64,000 bases of DNA, taken from Pseudomonas fluorescens (lineage in GTDB: Bacteria > Pseudomonadota > Gammaproteobacteria > Pseudomonadales > Pseudomonadaceae). Where the stretch lies: NCBI RefSeq assembly GCF_005938625.1, contig NZ_VCNJ01000003.1:408556-472555 (forward strand). Direction: 5' to 3'. This document shows, piece after piece, positions 9,207 through 19,493 of this stretch. Both the position numbers and the translations under genes were made by a program. Each line of letters opens with the position of its first letter. The first letter of the stretch is position 1. Below the pieces are notes generated by a model. That model was not told where the DNA came from. It did no database searches and was given only the letters and a program-made list of their open reading frames with translations.

Positions 9207-9497
9207 ATGCGTACGTTAAATCGCTTGCTGCTGGTCGGTCTGATTGCTGCCTCACCGTTGGCCGCGATGGCGGCGGATGATGCACCGTCGGGAGATCCTG
9301 AAGTCACCATTCGCACGGAAGGCGACAAGACGATTCAGGAGTACCGTCAAAACGGCTTCCTGTACGCGATCAAAGTCACGCCGAAGGGCGCACCACCGTA
9401 CTTTCTGGTGCGCGCAGACGGGACGGATGCCAACTTCATCCGCTCGGATCAGCCGGATATGCTGATTCCGTCATGGAAGATTTTCGAATGGAAGTAA
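9207..9497 (+). CDS. DUF2782 small periplasmic protein
   Basis: This 96-residue protein has a Sec signal peptide (cleavage near AAMAA, about residue 23). Its short acidic mature domain has the DUF2782 pattern: EVTIRTEGDKTIQEYRQNG, then YAIKVTPKGAPPYFLV, and the end PSWKIFEW. It is conserved between polA and thrB in Pseudomonas. The function is unknown. The start is supported by AAGG before ATG. It is divergent from polA (74 bases) and probably co-transcribed with thrB, 54 bases downstream. Confidence 0.85.
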   Translation: MRTLNRLLLVGLIAASPLAAMAADDAPSGDPEVTIRTEGDKTIQEYRQNGFLYAIKVTPKGAPPYFLVRADGTDANFIRSDQPDMLIPSWKIFEWK

Positions 9498-9551
9498 GTT
9501 TTTAATTCACCCGGCGCCGCGATTGGCGGCGCCCGTATTGGCAGTTAAAAC

Positions 9552-10505
9552 ATGTCTGTGTTCACTCCCCTGGCTCGGCCCGAGCTGGAAACCTTTCTCG
9601 CCCCTTACGGGCTTGGCCGTCTGCTTGATTTCCAGGGGATCGCCGCCGGCAGCGAAAACACCAACTTCTTTATCAGCCTGGAGCAGGGCGAATTCGTCCT
9701 GACCCTGGTCGAGCGCGGCCCGGTGCAGGAGATGCCGTTCTTCATCGACCTGCTTGATGTGCTCCACGAAGCCGATCTGCCGGTGCCGTACGCATTGCGC
9801 ACCACCGACGGCGTGGCGCTGCGTGAGCTGAAAGGTAAACCGGCACTGTTGCAACCGCGGCTGTCCGGCAAGCACATCAAGGTCGCCAATGCCCAGCATT
9901 GCGCGCAGGTCGGCGAGTTGCAGGCGCACCTGCACCTGGCGACCCAGGGCGAGCGCATGATCAAGCGCAAGACCGATCGAGGCCTGGACTGGATGCTGGA
10001 AGAGGGCACCGAGTTTCTCTCGCACCTGAGCGATGAGCCGCGTGCCTTGCTGCAGAAGGCGCTGGATGAAATTACCGAGGGTAAAGACAAGATCCTCGCG
10101 CTGCCTCGGGCGAATATTCATGCCGACCTGTTCCGCGATAACGCGATGTTTGAAGGCACGCACCTAACCGGGCTGATCGACTTCTACAACGCCTGCTCGG
10201 GGCCGATGCTGTATGACGTGGCGATTGCCTTGAATGACTGGTGTTCGGACGAGGACGGTCTGATTGATGGCCCGCGTGCTCGCGCATTCCTTGGCGCTTA
10301 TGCGGCGCTGCGACCATTTACGGCGGCGGAGGCTGAGTTGTGGCCGACGATGCTGCGCGTGGCGTGTGTGCGGTTCTGGTTGTCGCGGTTGATCGCGGCG
10401 GAGCAATTCGCCGGGCAGGATGTGTTGATTCACGATCCGCAGGAGTTTGAACAGCGCTTGGCGCAGCGGCAGCAGGTTCACACACCTTTGCCTTTCGCGC
10501 TTTAA
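9552..10505 (+). CDS. thrB: Homoserine kinase (APH-fold ThrB)
   Basis: This 317-residue enzyme phosphorylates L-homoserine with ATP in threonine synthesis. It is the aminoglycoside-phosphotransferase-like homoserine kinase of pseudomonads, not the GHMP type. The catalytic loop is NIHADLFRDNAMF (about residue 193) and the metal-binding segment is GLIDFYNAC (about 211). The N-terminal GSENTNFFI region forms the nucleotide-binding lobe. A REP doublet follows the stop directly. Confidence 0.94.
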   Translation: MSVFTPLARPELETFLAPYGLGRLLDFQGIAAGSENTNFFISLEQGEFVLTLVERGPVQEMPFFIDLLDVLHEADLPVPYALRTTDGVALRELKGKPALLQPRLSGKHIKVANAQHCAQVGELQAHLHLATQGERMIKRKTDRGLDWMLEEGTEFLSHLSDEPRALLQKALDEITEGKDKILALPRANIHADLFRDNAMFEGTHLTGLIDFYNACSGPMLYDVAIALNDWCSDEDGLIDGPRARAFLGAYAALRPFTAAEAELWPTMLRVACVRFWLSRLIAAEQFAGQDVLIHDPQEFEQRLAQRQQVHTPLPFAL

Positions 10506-10600
10506 GATCAAAAGATCGTCCGAACGCGGCCCGAGCCTTCGGCAGCTCCTACATGGGATTGGTGTACATCCTGTAGCTGCCGAAGGCTGCGATCTTTTTT
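10505..10600. repeat. REP doublet (inverted pair) between convergent thrB and znuA
   Basis: Two inverted copies of the GCTGCCGAAGGCTGCGATC core face each other around a ~30-base spacer, and the right copy ends in a long T run. It fills the gap between two convergent genes and can act as a terminator or mRNA-end stabiliser. The left copy is degenerate. Confidence 0.75.
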
Positions 10601-10607
10601 TATGGGG

Positions 10608-11528
10608 CTACAGAGATTCCAGGCACCCGGCCAGATCGTTACCCAGCTTCTCCAACACCTGCTCATAGCCCTGAGCCGTCGCCGGGGTGTACCCGCCCAA
10701 CGCATCCAGCTCAGCCAGTTTCACCGGCAGGCCAGCCACCAGCGTCTCCGCCAGACGCGGACGCAACGGCGGCTCGCTGAACACACAAGTCTTGCCCACT
10801 TCCTGCAAACGCTTGCGCATCGCCGCGACATGCTGCGCGCCCGGCTGCACTTCGGCAGCCACGCTGAACACACCGGCATGCTTCAGGCCATAAGCTTCTT
10901 CAAAGTAATCAAACGCCTCGTGGAAGACGAAGTAGGGCTTGCCTTCAACACTGGCCAGACGCTTCTTCAAACGCTGATCCAGTGCATCCAGACGCGCGTC
11001 AAACGCCTTGGCATTGCTCTGATAACGCTCGGCGTTGGCCGGGTCGGCAGCGCTCAAATCTGCCGCCATCTTGTCGGCAATCACCCGCGCATTGACCGGC
11101 GACAACCACAAATGCGCATCGAGCGTGCCCGGACGGTGGTCGTGATCATGCTCGTCGGCCTCTTCCGCGTGGGAGTGGCTATCTTCAGCAAAACGCCGCA
11201 GTTTCATCCCCGGCAGATCCTGCACGGCGACGCTCGGCAGCGTACGACCATTCAGCACGCGCGGCAGGAAACCTTCCATGTCCGGGCCGATCCAGTAGAG
11301 CAGATCGACCGATTGCACCTTCCGTACGTCGGATGGCCGCAGGGCGTAATTGTGCGGCGAGGCGCCCGGTGGCAGCAGCACTTCGGGAATCGCTACGCCG
11401 TCCTGCACGGCCGCTGCAATCAGCTGCAGCGGTTTGATGCTGGTGAGGACTTTGACCTCGGCCTGAGCCGAACCGATCAGCAGAAAACTGGCGACAAAAG
11501 CCACAAAAACAGAAAAAAGTCGGGACAC
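10608..11528 (-). CDS. znuA: Zinc ABC transporter substrate-binding protein ZnuA
   Basis: This periplasmic cluster A-I/TroA-like binding protein captures Zn2+ for ZnuBC. A signal peptide ends near SAQA. SPHNY carries the first His ligand. A His/Asp/Glu-rich loop (HSHAEEADEHDHDH) around residue 120 is typical of ZnuA rather than of Mn-binding relatives. LDAHLWLSP and VFHEAFDYF supply further ligands. The start is uncertain: GTG at 11528 (306 residues) has a GAG eight bases upstream, while GTG at 11537 adds three residues. It is divergent from zur-znuCB across a 66-base region with a candidate Zur box. Confidence 0.93.
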   Translation of the reverse strand: MSRLFSVFVAFVASFLLIGSAQAEVKVLTSIKPLQLIAAAVQDGVAIPEVLLPPGASPHNYALRPSDVRKVQSVDLLYWIGPDMEGFLPRVLNGRTLPSVAVQDLPGMKLRRFAEDSHSHAEEADEHDHDHRPGTLDAHLWLSPVNARVIADKMAADLSAADPANAERYQSNAKAFDARLDALDQRLKKRLASVEGKPYFVFHEAFDYFEEAYGLKHAGVFSVAAEVQPGAQHVAAMRKRLQEVGKTCVFSEPPLRPRLAETLVAGLPVKLAELDALGGYTPATAQGYEQVLEKLGNDLAGCLESL

Positions 11529-11555
11529 GATGACCACTCAAGGAGGCGAGAACGG

Positions 11556-11568
11556 GTAACATAATAAC
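11556..11568. promoter_or_regulatory. Candidate Zur operator between znuA and zur
   Basis: GTAACATAATAAC matches 8 of 10 informative bases of a GTTAT-N3-ATAAC core, as recalled for Zur boxes, and sits in the short divergent promoter region of the zinc genes. Zinc-loaded Zur would repress both sides. The left half-site is degenerate, so this is a modest call. Confidence 0.4.
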
Positions 11569-11594
11569 GTCTCTATCAAAACTCGTCGCCGCCC

Positions 11595-12077
11595 ATGCCT
11601 ATTACACCGATCGCCAGCCGTCCCCACGACCACTCTCATTGCGTGCACAGCGCTTTGTCCGAGGCCGATACCTTGTGCGCCCAGAAAGGCTTGCGCCTGA
11701 CCGCGTTGCGCCGCCGGGTGCTGGAACTGGTGTGGCAAAGCCACAAACCGCTGGGCGCCTACGACATTCTCGCCGTGCTCAGCGAGCAGGACGGCCGCCG
11801 CGCCGCGCCGCCAACCGTGTACCGTGCGCTGGATTTCCTGCTGGAAAACGGCCTGGTGCACCGCATCTCCTCGCTCAACGCCTTCGTTGGCTGTGTGCAC
11901 CCGGAACACGCGCATCAAGGCCAGTTCTTGATTTGCCGCGATTGCCACGCGGCCATCGAACTTGAACAAAAAGTGATCAGCGACGCGATCATCAACAGCG
12001 CCAAGGATGTCGGTTTCATCGTCGAAGCGCAGACCGTCGAAGTCGTCGGCCTGTGCTCCGGTTGCCAGGGGGCTTGA
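11595..12077 (+). CDS. zur: Zinc uptake regulator Zur (Fur family; np20)
   Basis: This 160-residue Fur-family repressor has an N-terminal winged helix ([35 protein letters not shown]) and a C-terminal dimer/metal domain. Two CxxC pairs (CRDC near 115, CSGC near 156) form the structural zinc site, and the His-rich HPEHAHQG segment fits the regulatory site. It also carries an unusual His-rich N-terminus ([10 protein letters not shown]). It heads the zur-znuC-znuB operon; its TGA overlaps the znuC ATG by one base. Confidence 0.95.
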   Translation: MPITPIASRPHDHSHCVHSALSEADTLCAQKGLRLTALRRRVLELVWQSHKPLGAYDILAVLSEQDGRRAAPPTVYRALDFLLENGLVHRISSLNAFVGCVHPEHAHQGQFLICRDCHAAIELEQKVISDAIINSAKDVGFIVEAQTVEVVGLCSGCQGA

Positions 12078-12862
12078 TGAGCAATGCGCTGATCCGTCTG
12101 GAACAGGTCGCCGTCACGTTTGCCGGGCAGGCTGTGCTGGACAACATCGAGCTGAGCGTCGAGCCCGGCCAGATCGTCACCCTGATCGGCCCCAATGGCG
12201 CCGGCAAAACCACGCTGGTGCGCGCCGTGCTCGGGCTGTTGAAGCCGGACAGCGGCAGCGTCTGGCGCAAGCCGAAACTGCGCGTCGGTTACATGCCGCA
12301 AAAACTCCACGTTGATCCAACCTTGCCGCTGTCGGTGCTGCGCTTTCTGCGTCTGGTGCCGGGCGTTGACCGTCCGCGTGCGTTGGCCGCGTTGAAAGAA
12401 GTCGGCGCCGAGCATGTTATCGACAGCCCGGTGCAAAGCGTTTCCGGCGGTGAAATGCAGCGTGTGCTGCTGGCGCGAGCGTTGCTGCGCGAGCCGGAAT
12501 TGCTGGTGCTCGACGAGCCGGTGCAAGGCGTCGACGTCGCCGGCCAGGCCGAGCTGTACAGCCTGATCACCCGTCTGCGCGACCGCCACGGCTGCGGCGT
12601 GTTGATGGTGTCCCACGATTTGCATCTGGTGATGAGCACCACCGATCAGGTGGTCTGCCTCAACCGCCACGTCTGCTGCTCCGGGCATCCCGAGCAGGTC
12701 AGCGGCGATCCGGCGTTCGTCGAACTATTCGGCAAGAACGCGCAGAGCCTGGCGGTCTATCACCACCATCACGACCACGCTCACGACCTGCACGGTTCGG
12801 TGGTCAAAGGGCCGGTTATTGGCCAACCTCACGTTCACGGAGACAACTGCAAGCATGGCTGA
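12077..12862 (+). CDS. znuC: Zinc ABC transporter ATP-binding protein ZnuC
   Basis: This 261-residue ABC ATPase powers zinc import. It has Walker A GPNGAGKT, the Q-loop at YMPQ, signature SVSGGEMQR, Walker [11 protein letters not shown] and the H-loop His in VSHDLH. The C-terminal tail is His-rich ([10 protein letters not shown]), as in many ZnuC proteins. The start at 12077 overlaps the zur stop by one base (TGATG). The stop lies eight bases inside znuB, so the three genes are translationally coupled. Confidence 0.96.
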   Translation: MSNALIRLEQVAVTFAGQAVLDNIELSVEPGQIVTLIGPNGAGKTTLVRAVLGLLKPDSGSVWRKPKLRVGYMPQKLHVDPTLPLSVLRFLRLVPGVDRPRALAALKEVGAEHVIDSPVQSVSGGEMQRVLLARALLREPELLVLDEPVQGVDVAGQAELYSLITRLRDRHGCGVLMVSHDLHLVMSTTDQVVCLNRHVCCSGHPEQVSGDPAFVELFGKNAQSLAVYHHHHDHAHDLHGSVVKGPVIGQPHVHGDNCKHG

Positions 12863-13643
12863 TTTTCTGTTGTATGCCCTGCTTGCAGGTCTGGCGTTGG
12901 CGATCGTTGCAGGTCCGCTGGGTTCGTTCGTGGTCTGGCGGCGCATGGCGTATTTCGGCGACACCCTGTCCCACGCGGCGCTGCTCGGCGTGGCGCTGGG
13001 CTTTTTGCTGGATGTCAGCCCGACCGTTGCGGTCACCGTAGGCTGCCTGCTGCTGGCGGTGCTTTTGGTGACTTTGCAACAGCGCCAACCGCTGGCGTCT
13101 GACACGCTTTTGGGAATTCTCGCACCCAGCACGCTCTCTCTCGGCCTGGTGGTACTAAGCTTCATGCATGAAGTGCGGATCGACCTGATGGCCTATCTGT
13201 TCGGCGACCTGCTGGCGATCAGCCCGACCGATCTGGCTTGGATTCTCGGCGGCAGCGCGGCGGTGCTGGTGTTGCTGGTGACACTGTGGCGGCCATTGCT
13301 GGCGATCACCGTGCACGAAGAACTGGCCAAAGTCGAAGGCTTGCCGGTTGCAGGTCTGCGCATGGCGCTGATGTTGTTGATTGCGGTGGTGATCGCGGTG
13401 GCGATGAAAATCGTCGGTGTGTTGCTGATTACGTCGCTGTTGATCATCCCGGCGGCTGCGGCACAGCGTCACGCCCGCTCGCCGGAGCAGATGGCGCTGG
13501 GCGCGAGCCTGCTGGGCATGCTCGCGGTGTGTGGCGGGCTGGCCTTGTCGTGGTTCAAGGACACTCCGGCGGGGCCGTCAATCGTTGTGACGGCGGCCGC
13601 ACTGTTTCTGCTGAGTTTTGTTCTGCCCCGTCGTGGGGTGTAG
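12855..13643 (+). CDS. znuB: Zinc ABC transporter permease ZnuB
   Basis: This 262-residue membrane protein of the ABC-3 family has about eight hydrophobic segments. It carries the family pattern [21 protein letters not shown] near residue 28 and [17 protein letters not shown] near 185. It forms the zinc channel with ZnuC. I use ATG 12855 ([12 protein letters not shown]), which overlaps znuC by eight bases. An upstream in-frame start at 12819 exists but would add 12 residues of no family match. Confidence 0.95.
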   Translation: MADFLLYALLAGLALAIVAGPLGSFVVWRRMAYFGDTLSHAALLGVALGFLLDVSPTVAVTVGCLLLAVLLVTLQQRQPLASDTLLGILAPSTLSLGLVVLSFMHEVRIDLMAYLFGDLLAISPTDLAWILGGSAAVLVLLVTLWRPLLAITVHEELAKVEGLPVAGLRMALMLLIAVVIAVAMKIVGVLLITSLLIIPAAAAQRHARSPEQMALGASLLGMLAVCGGLALSWFKDTPAGPSIVVTAAALFLLSFVLPRRGV

Positions 13644-13680
13644 ACTTGGCCGCTTTTTGCGCAAATAGAGAGTCGCAGGA

Positions 13681-14394
13681 ATGAAGCCGTTCGCCTCCCG
13701 TTATCTGCTCCTTGTCGCATTTTCAGTGCTGCTGGGCGCCTGCCAAAGCACGCCGCCGGTGGCCGAAGCCCCCGATGCGCGGGCTACGGCCATCGCACAG
13801 CTGGAGCAAAGCCTGGCCAGCAGCGAACTGGCCACGGCAGAAGACCAATTGGCCGCTTTGCAGAAAGAAACTCCAAACGACCAATCCCTTGAGCAATACC
13901 AGCGGCAATTGGCCGAGGCGTATCTGCGTCGCAGCCAGATTGTGCTGCAGAAGGGTGATGTGAATGCCGCCGCCACAGCGTTGAGCCGTGCCCGTGCGCT
14001 AATGCCGAAAGCCCCGGCGCTGACCGGTGGCGTCAATGGTGCCATCACTGAAGCGCGCAAGGTTGAGCTGGAAAAGGCTGAGGCTGCGTTGCTGGCCGCC
14101 GAAGCCAAGCCGAAAGCCAGGGTGATCGATCCGACGGCCGAGAGCACCACGGTTGCGCTGAATATCACCGATAGCCGCAAACTTCGTCGTCAACTCGATG
14201 CGATCGCCGCTGATGTGGTGAATTATGAGTGTGGGGTGACCATTCAGGCGCCACGCACGAATGACTATCCTTGGTTGGCGACGTTGCTGACCAAGCGGGT
14301 CAAGAAATTGAATCCGGATTTTGATCTGGAAATTGAGAAGCAGATCGTGCGCACCGTGCCGGCGCAGATGGTTTTGAGCCCGCGTAAACCGTAA
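13681..14394 (+). CDS. Conserved Pseudomonas lipoprotein with a helical repeat region
   Basis: This 237-residue protein has a lipoprotein signal (SVLLGAC, Cys21). The mature part to about residue 150 is helical, Ala/Gln/Glu-rich and looks TPR-like (AEAYLRRSQIVLQKGDVNAAATALSRARALMP). A small C-terminal domain has one Cys (YECGVTIQ). It follows znuB by 37 bases and matches the gene found next to znuB in P. aeruginosa (PA5502, from memory). The function is unknown; whether it belongs to the zinc regulon cannot be told. Confidence 0.8.
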   Translation: MKPFASRYLLLVAFSVLLGACQSTPPVAEAPDARATAIAQLEQSLASSELATAEDQLAALQKETPNDQSLEQYQRQLAEAYLRRSQIVLQKGDVNAAATALSRARALMPKAPALTGGVNGAITEARKVELEKAEAALLAAEAKPKARVIDPTAESTTVALNITDSRKLRRQLDAIAADVVNYECGVTIQAPRTNDYPWLATLLTKRVKKLNPDFDLEIEKQIVRTVPAQMVLSPRKP

Positions 14395-14473
14395 AAAGAT
14401 CGCAGCCTGCGGCAGCTCCTACATGGGATTGAGGTACACCCTGTAGGAGCTGCCGAAGGCTGCGATCTTTTTT
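14394..14473. repeat. REP doublet between convergent lipoprotein gene and katE
   Basis: Two inverted REP copies (core GCAGCTCCTACA and its complement TGTAGGAGCTGC) surround a spacer of about 20 bases and end in a T run. It starts right at the stop codon of the lipoprotein gene. Probable transcript-end structure for both neighbours. Confidence 0.8.
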
Positions 14474-14477
14474 GCTT

Positions 14478-16616
14478 TTAAGCCGGAATGGCCTTCGCCT
14501 TAGGCTCCCGCGCCCAAACCCGATGCTGCCCGATCGCCGCAAAGAACGGCTTGGTCAACGCCGGCACATCCTTGCCTTGCAGCAATCCAGCATCCGCCTC
14601 AAGCTTCAGCAGATCCTGCAACTGCTTGGCATCCCCGTGCAACGCAATCGCCTTCAAGTGCTTGTACGCCTCCAGCAGGTAATGCAAAGCCACACCGTCG
14701 CCGCTCAATGCCTTGACCGACGCCGCGCCACCCGGCACGAACACCGCATCGAAGATTACTGATGGCATGCCTTCCATAGAAGCATCCACGGGCAACATTT
14801 TGCCGTCAGCGGTCTTCACTGGTGCCGAAGTCGGCCCAAGTAACTTGGCGTGTGCGCCTTCAGCGGCCAATGCTTTTTTCATCGCATCAATCGCTGCACC
14901 ATCGACACCGTTAGCAGCAAGAATCGCCACTTTTCGTGTCTTGATATTTTCTGGCAACAGGTTCGCCTGACTCAATGCCGGCGAATGATCGAACGACGTC
15001 TTGCGTACATCGACCGTACCTTTACTCGGCGCAGGCAGACCCAGATTGGCCGCCACACGCTTGGCCAGCTCCAGGTCGATGTTGGCCAGAATCTCGTTCA
15101 CTTCCCGCGCCCGGATGAACTCGCGCTCAACCTTGCCCAGCTCGAAGCTGTAGGCGGCAATGATGTGCTCTTTCTCGTGGTCGCTCATGCTGTTAAAGAA
15201 CAACGTCGCTTGGGAGAAGTGATCGCTGAACGACTCGCTGCGCTGGCGGATCTTGTTCGCATCAATGCGCTCTGGATAACTTTCGAAGCCACCGTCCTGC
15301 GCGGCAGGCGGAGTTTCTTTCGGCCAGCCGCCATCAATCGAGTTCGGCTCATAAGAAGCGCGACCCTTGTCGATCACCGTACGGTGTTGCGCATCGCGCT
15401 GGCCGTTGTGGAACGGCGCCACCGGCCGGTTGATCGGCAACTCGTGAAAATTCGGCCCACCAAGTCGGCTGATTTGCGTATCGGTGTAGGAAAACAGCCG
15501 GCCTTGCAGCAACGGGTCATTGGAGAAATCGATACCCGGCACGATGTGGCCAGGACAGAACGCGACCTGCTCGGTCTCGGCAAAGAAGTTGTCCGGGTTG
15601 CGGTTCAAGGTCATTTTGCCGAGCGGGGTGATCGGCACGATTTCTTCGGGGATCAGCTTGGTCGGGTCGAGGATGTCGAAATCGAAGTCGTGCTCGTTTT
15701 CCTCCTCGATGATCTGCACGCCGAGTTCCCATTCCGGGTAGTCACCCATCTCGATCGCTTCCCAGAGGTCGCGACGGTGGTAGTCGGTGTCTTTACCGGC
15801 GAGCTTCTGCGCCTCGTCCCAGACCAGCGAGCAAGTGCCGGCAGTAGGGCGCCAGTGGAATTTGACGAAGCGCGATTTACCCTCGGCGTTGATCAGCCGG
15901 AAGGTGTGCACGCCGAAGCCCTGCATGCTGCGCAGGCTTTTCGGGATCGCCCGGTCGGACATCGCCCAGATGACCATGTGCGCCGATTCCGGTACCAGCG
16001 AAACGAAATCCCAGAACGTATCGTGGGCGGAGCCGCCAGTCGGGATTTCATTGTGCGGCTCAGGTTTTACCGCGTGAACGAAGTCGGGAAACTTGATCGC
16101 GTCCTGAATGAAAAACACCGGCATGTTGTTGCCGACCAGGTCGAAGTTGCCTTCGTCGGTGAAGAACTTCACCGCGAAGCCGCGCACGTCACGCACGGTA
16201 TCGCCGGAACCACGCGGGCCCTGCACCGTGGAAAAGCGTACGAACACGGGCGTCTTTTTCCCCGGATCCTGTAGGAAACCCGCCTTGGTCAGCTCCGAAT
16301 GGTTCTCGTAGGCTTGAAAGAAACCATGCGCGCCGGTGCCGCGTGCGTGGACGATGCGTTCCGGAATGCGCTCATGGTCAAAATGCGTGATTTTTTCCCG
16401 CATGATGAAGTCTTCAAGCAACGACGGTCCGCGCGGACCGGCCTTAAGGGTGTTCTGGTTGTCGGCGATCTTCACGCCTTGGTTCGTTCGCAGGGCCTGG
16501 CCGGTGGCATCGGAGCGAAACTTTTCCAGGCTGTCGAGTTTGGCGTTGGTGTTGGCGCGATCCGGGGCATCGGTTCCGGCCATCTGGCTTTTATCGGTCG
16601 TAGGCTTCTTGCTCAT
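14478..16616 (-). CDS. katE: Catalase HPII (large-subunit monofunctional catalase)
   Basis: This 712-residue heme catalase disproportionates H2O2. The distal His lies in [12 protein letters not shown] (about residue 90), the catalytic Asn region is [12 protein letters not shown], and the proximal heme Tyr is in [14 protein letters not shown]. After about residue 570 comes the flavodoxin/DJ-1-like C-terminal domain typical of large-subunit catalases ([23 protein letters not shown]). I start at ATG 16616 (MSKKPTTDK), preceded by AGGAG; the open frame extends 27 codons upstream without family support. It is a single-gene unit between a REP doublet and the metN promoter region. Confidence 0.96.
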   Translation of the reverse strand: MSKKPTTDKSQMAGTDAPDRANTNAKLDSLEKFRSDATGQALRTNQGVKIADNQNTLKAGPRGPSLLEDFIMREKITHFDHERIPERIVHARGTGAHGFFQAYENHSELTKAGFLQDPGKKTPVFVRFSTVQGPRGSGDTVRDVRGFAVKFFTDEGNFDLVGNNMPVFFIQDAIKFPDFVHAVKPEPHNEIPTGGSAHDTFWDFVSLVPESAHMVIWAMSDRAIPKSLRSMQGFGVHTFRLINAEGKSRFVKFHWRPTAGTCSLVWDEAQKLAGKDTDYHRRDLWEAIEMGDYPEWELGVQIIEEENEHDFDFDILDPTKLIPEEIVPITPLGKMTLNRNPDNFFAETEQVAFCPGHIVPGIDFSNDPLLQGRLFSYTDTQISRLGGPNFHELPINRPVAPFHNGQRDAQHRTVIDKGRASYEPNSIDGGWPKETPPAAQDGGFESYPERIDANKIRQRSESFSDHFSQATLFFNSMSDHEKEHIIAAYSFELGKVEREFIRAREVNEILANIDLELAKRVAANLGLPAPSKGTVDVRKTSFDHSPALSQANLLPENIKTRKVAILAANGVDGAAIDAMKKALAAEGAHAKLLGPTSAPVKTADGKMLPVDASMEGMPSVIFDAVFVPGGAASVKALSGDGVALHYLLEAYKHLKAIALHGDAKQLQDLLKLEADAGLLQGKDVPALTKPFFAAIGQHRVWAREPKAKAIPA

Positions 16617-16879
16617 CAGTCGTAAACTCCTCGGTTGACCCCGATGCTCGCCGGGGACTCTTGAGTGGTTCCCGGGCACGGCACCCAGGGTATTCAAGTC
16701 GCTTACTTAGTGACTGATGGGCTGCTTTGGACGTTCCTTTTTTATGACCTTTGATCTTGTTATTGCCAAATCGAAGGTTAATTGCGAAATAAATGCTAAG
16801 AACCTCTATACGGACAGGCTAAAATGCGCGCCCGGCTAACCGCTGATCCTTTTCTAACGCGCCCCACAAGGTTCGCTAC
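16617..16879. other. Intergenic region between divergent katE and metN
   Basis: These 263 bases must hold both promoters. The stretch 16740-16840 is AT-rich, with TAAAAT near 16819 as a possible -10 for metN. I see no SAM riboswitch fold, no Met-box array and no small gene. Confidence 0.4.
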
Positions 16880-17887
16880 GTGATCGAGTTTCAAAACGTC
16901 CACAAGACTTACCGCGTCGCCGGTAAGGACATTCCCGCGCTGCACCCGACCAGTCTCTCCATCGAGAACGGGCAGGTGTTCGGCCTCATCGGCCATTCCG
17001 GCGCGGGCAAAAGTACCCTGCTGCGTCTGATCAATCGCCTGGAGAGCTCCAGCGGCGGCAAGATCATCGTCGATGGCGAAGAAGTCACCGCACTGGACGC
17101 CAACGGCCTGCGCCGTTTCCGCCAGCAAGTCGGGATGATCTTCCAGCACTTCAACCTGCTCGCCTCCAAGACCGTGGCCGACAACGTTGCGTTGCCGCTG
17201 ACCCTGGCCGGCGAACTGTCGGGCAGCGAGATCGACAAGCGCGTTGCCGAGTTGCTGGCGCGGGTTGGCCTGTCCGACCACGCGAAAAAGTACCCGGCGC
17301 AATTGTCCGGTGGCCAGAAGCAGCGCGTCGGCATCGCTCGCGCCCTGGCAACCAAGCCGAAAATTCTGCTGTGCGACGAGGCCACCAGCGCCCTCGACCC
17401 GCAGACCACCGCATCGGTTCTGCAATTGCTGGCCGAGATCAACCGCGAACTGAAACTGACCATCGTCCTGATCACCCACGAGATGGATGTGATCCGTCGC
17501 GTCTGTGACCAGGTGGCAGTGATGGACGCCGGCGTGATCGTCGAGCAAGGTTCGGTGGCCGATGTGTTCCTGCATCCCAAGCACCCGACCACCAAGCGTT
17601 TCGTTCAGGAAAGCGAGCAGATCGACGAGAGCGAACAGCGTGATGACTTCGCTCACGTGCCAGGCCGCATCGTGCGTCTGACCTTCCAGGGCGAAGCGAC
17701 CTACGCGCCGTTGCTCGGTACCGTCGCCCGGGAAACCGGCGTCGACTACAGCATCCTTGCCGGTCGCATCGACCGCATCAAAGACATTCCGTACGGGCAA
17801 TTGACCCTCGCCGTCACCGGTGGCGACATGGAAGCGGCCTTCGCCCGCTTCACCGCCGCTGACGTTCACATGGAGGTATTGCGCTAA
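16880..17887 (+). CDS. metN: Methionine ABC transporter ATP-binding protein MetN
   Basis: This 335-residue ABC ATPase has Walker [10 protein letters not shown], signature LSGGQKQRV, Walker [14 protein letters not shown] and an H-loop His in LITHEM. After about residue 260 comes the NIL domain ([16 protein letters not shown]), which in MetN binds methionine and inhibits transport. It starts with GTG at 16880. Its TAA overlaps the ATG of metI by one base, and metQ follows, giving a complete D-methionine/methionine importer. Confidence 0.95.
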   Translation: MIEFQNVHKTYRVAGKDIPALHPTSLSIENGQVFGLIGHSGAGKSTLLRLINRLESSSGGKIIVDGEEVTALDANGLRRFRQQVGMIFQHFNLLASKTVADNVALPLTLAGELSGSEIDKRVAELLARVGLSDHAKKYPAQLSGGQKQRVGIARALATKPKILLCDEATSALDPQTTASVLQLLAEINRELKLTIVLITHEMDVIRRVCDQVAVMDAGVIVEQGSVADVFLHPKHPTTKRFVQESEQIDESEQRDDFAHVPGRIVRLTFQGEATYAPLLGTVARETGVDYSILAGRIDRIKDIPYGQLTLAVTGGDMEAAFARFTAADVHMEVLR

Positions 17888-18561
17888 TGGAAGACCTGAT
17901 CAGTTTCTTCACCAATATCGACTGGTACGAAATCTGGTTGGCCACTGGCGACACCATGCTGATGCTCGGCGGTTCGCTGCTGTTCACCGTGTTGCTCGGC
18001 CTGCCGCTGGGCGTGTTGCTGTTCCTCTGCAGCCCGCGCCAGTTGCTGGAAAACCGTGGCCTCTATGCGTTCATGTCGCTGGCGGTGAACATCCTGCGTT
18101 CGCTGCCGTTCATTATTCTGTTGATCGTGATGATCCCGTTCACCGTGCTGATCACTGGCACGTCGCTGGGCGTGGCTGGTGCGATTCCGCCACTGGTGGT
18201 CGGTGCGACACCATTCTTCGCGCGTCTGGTGGAAACCGCGCTGCGTGAAGTCGATCGCGGCATCATCGAAGCGACCCAGTCGATGGGCGCGACCACGCGG
18301 CAGATCATCATGAACGCCTTGCTGCCGGAAGCCCGCCCGGGCATTTTCGCGGCGATTACGGTGACGGCGATTACACTGGTGTCCTACACGGCGATGGCCG
18401 GTGTGGTCGGTGCCGGTGGTCTGGGTGATCTGGCCATCCGTTTCGGCTACCAGCGTTTCCAGACTGACGTGATGATCGTCACCGTGGTGTTGCTGCTGAT
18501 TCTGGTGCAAGTGCTGCAAATGGTCGGTGATCGACTGGTCGTGCATTTCTCGCGCAAATAA
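17887..18561 (+). CDS. metI: Methionine ABC transporter permease MetI
   Basis: This 224-residue inner-membrane permease has five to six hydrophobic segments. It contains the EAA loop (EATQSMGATTRQIIMNALLPEA, about residue 137), which docks on MetN. It overlaps metN by one base, and metQ starts 76 bases after it ends. Confidence 0.95.
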   Translation: MEDLISFFTNIDWYEIWLATGDTMLMLGGSLLFTVLLGLPLGVLLFLCSPRQLLENRGLYAFMSLAVNILRSLPFIILLIVMIPFTVLITGTSLGVAGAIPPLVVGATPFFARLVETALREVDRGIIEATQSMGATTRQIIMNALLPEARPGIFAAITVTAITLVSYTAMAGVVGAGGLGDLAIRFGYQRFQTDVMIVTVVLLLILVQVLQMVGDRLVVHFSRK

Positions 18562-18637
18562 CCGGTTGTGTATTGAACAGATGAGCCGGCCATTCGCTGG
18601 CAGGCGCCAGACGGGCGCCTCATAAGGAGTTAGCTGA

Positions 18638-19408
18638 ATGAAAAAACTGATCGCTGCTTTTGCTGCCGTTGCAGCATTCTCGGCCCACGCCGAAACCCTG
18701 ACCGTTGCCGCCACTCCGGTGCCGCACGCGGAAATCCTCGAGTTCGTGAAGCCGGCCTTGGCCAAAGAAGGCGTGGATCTGAAGGTCAAGGTCTTCACCG
18801 ACTACATTCAGCCGAACGTACAGGTCGCCGAAAAGCGTCTGGACGCCAACTTCTTCCAGCACCAGCCGTACCTCGATGAGTTCAACAAGGCCAAGGGTAC
18901 TAACCTGGTCGCCGTGACCGGTGTGCACCTGGAGCCACTGGGCGCCTACTCGAGCAAGCTCAAGGATCTGAAGGATCTGCCAAGCGGCGCCAACGTGGTG
19001 ATTCCGAACGACGCCACCAACGGCGGCCGTGCGCTGTTGCTGCTGGCCAAGGCTGGCGTGATCACTTTGAAGGATCCGACCAACATCCTGTCGACCGTCA
19101 AAGACATCGCGACGAATCCGAAAGATCTGAAGATCCGTGAACTGGAAGCCGCGACCATCCCGCGCGTGCTGACCCAGGTCGATCTGGCGCTGATCAACAC
19201 CAACTACGCGCTGGAAGCCAAGCTTGATCCGTCCAAGGATGCACTGGTGATCGAGGGTAATGATTCGCCGTACGTGAACATCCTCGTGTCCCGTGCGGAC
19301 AACAAGGACAGCGACTCGATGAAGAAACTGGCTGCAGCCCTGCACAGCCCGGAAGTGAAGAAATTCATCACCGAGAAGTACAAAGGCGCGGTGTTGCCGG
19401 CGTTCTGA
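18638..19408 (+). CDS. metQ: Methionine-binding protein MetQ (NLPA family)
   Basis: This 256-residue solute-binding protein delivers methionine to MetNI. The signal peptide ends near SAHA (residue 18) with no lipobox Cys, so the mature protein is periplasmic rather than lipidated. Family patterns include TPVPHAEILE, DANFFQHQPYLDEFN, VVIPNDATNGGRALLLL and the end KGAVLPAF. A strong terminator follows 18 bases after the stop. Confidence 0.95.
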   Translation: MKKLIAAFAAVAAFSAHAETLTVAATPVPHAEILEFVKPALAKEGVDLKVKVFTDYIQPNVQVAEKRLDANFFQHQPYLDEFNKAKGTNLVAVTGVHLEPLGAYSSKLKDLKDLPSGANVVIPNDATNGGRALLLLAKAGVITLKDPTNILSTVKDIATNPKDLKIRELEAATIPRVLTQVDLALINTNYALEAKLDPSKDALVIEGNDSPYVNILVSRADNKDSDSMKKLAAALHSPEVKKFITEKYKGAVLPAF

Positions 19409-19426
19409 TTTGGGTGGCTGCAACGA

Positions 19427-19456
19427 AAAGGGGACACCATGAGCGTCCCCTTTTTT
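19427..19456 (+). terminator. Rho-independent terminator of metNIQ
   Basis: The stem AAAAGGGGAC/GTCCCCTTTT with a nine-base loop ends in a six-T run. Confidence 0.88.
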
Positions 19457-19493
19457 GTGTCTGGTGTTTGGCTTTGAACCTGCAGTGAAGCGG

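Noticed and set aside
16617..16879. Possible SAM-type riboswitch before metN
   Set aside because: No recognisable riboswitch helices or terminator/anti-terminator pair.
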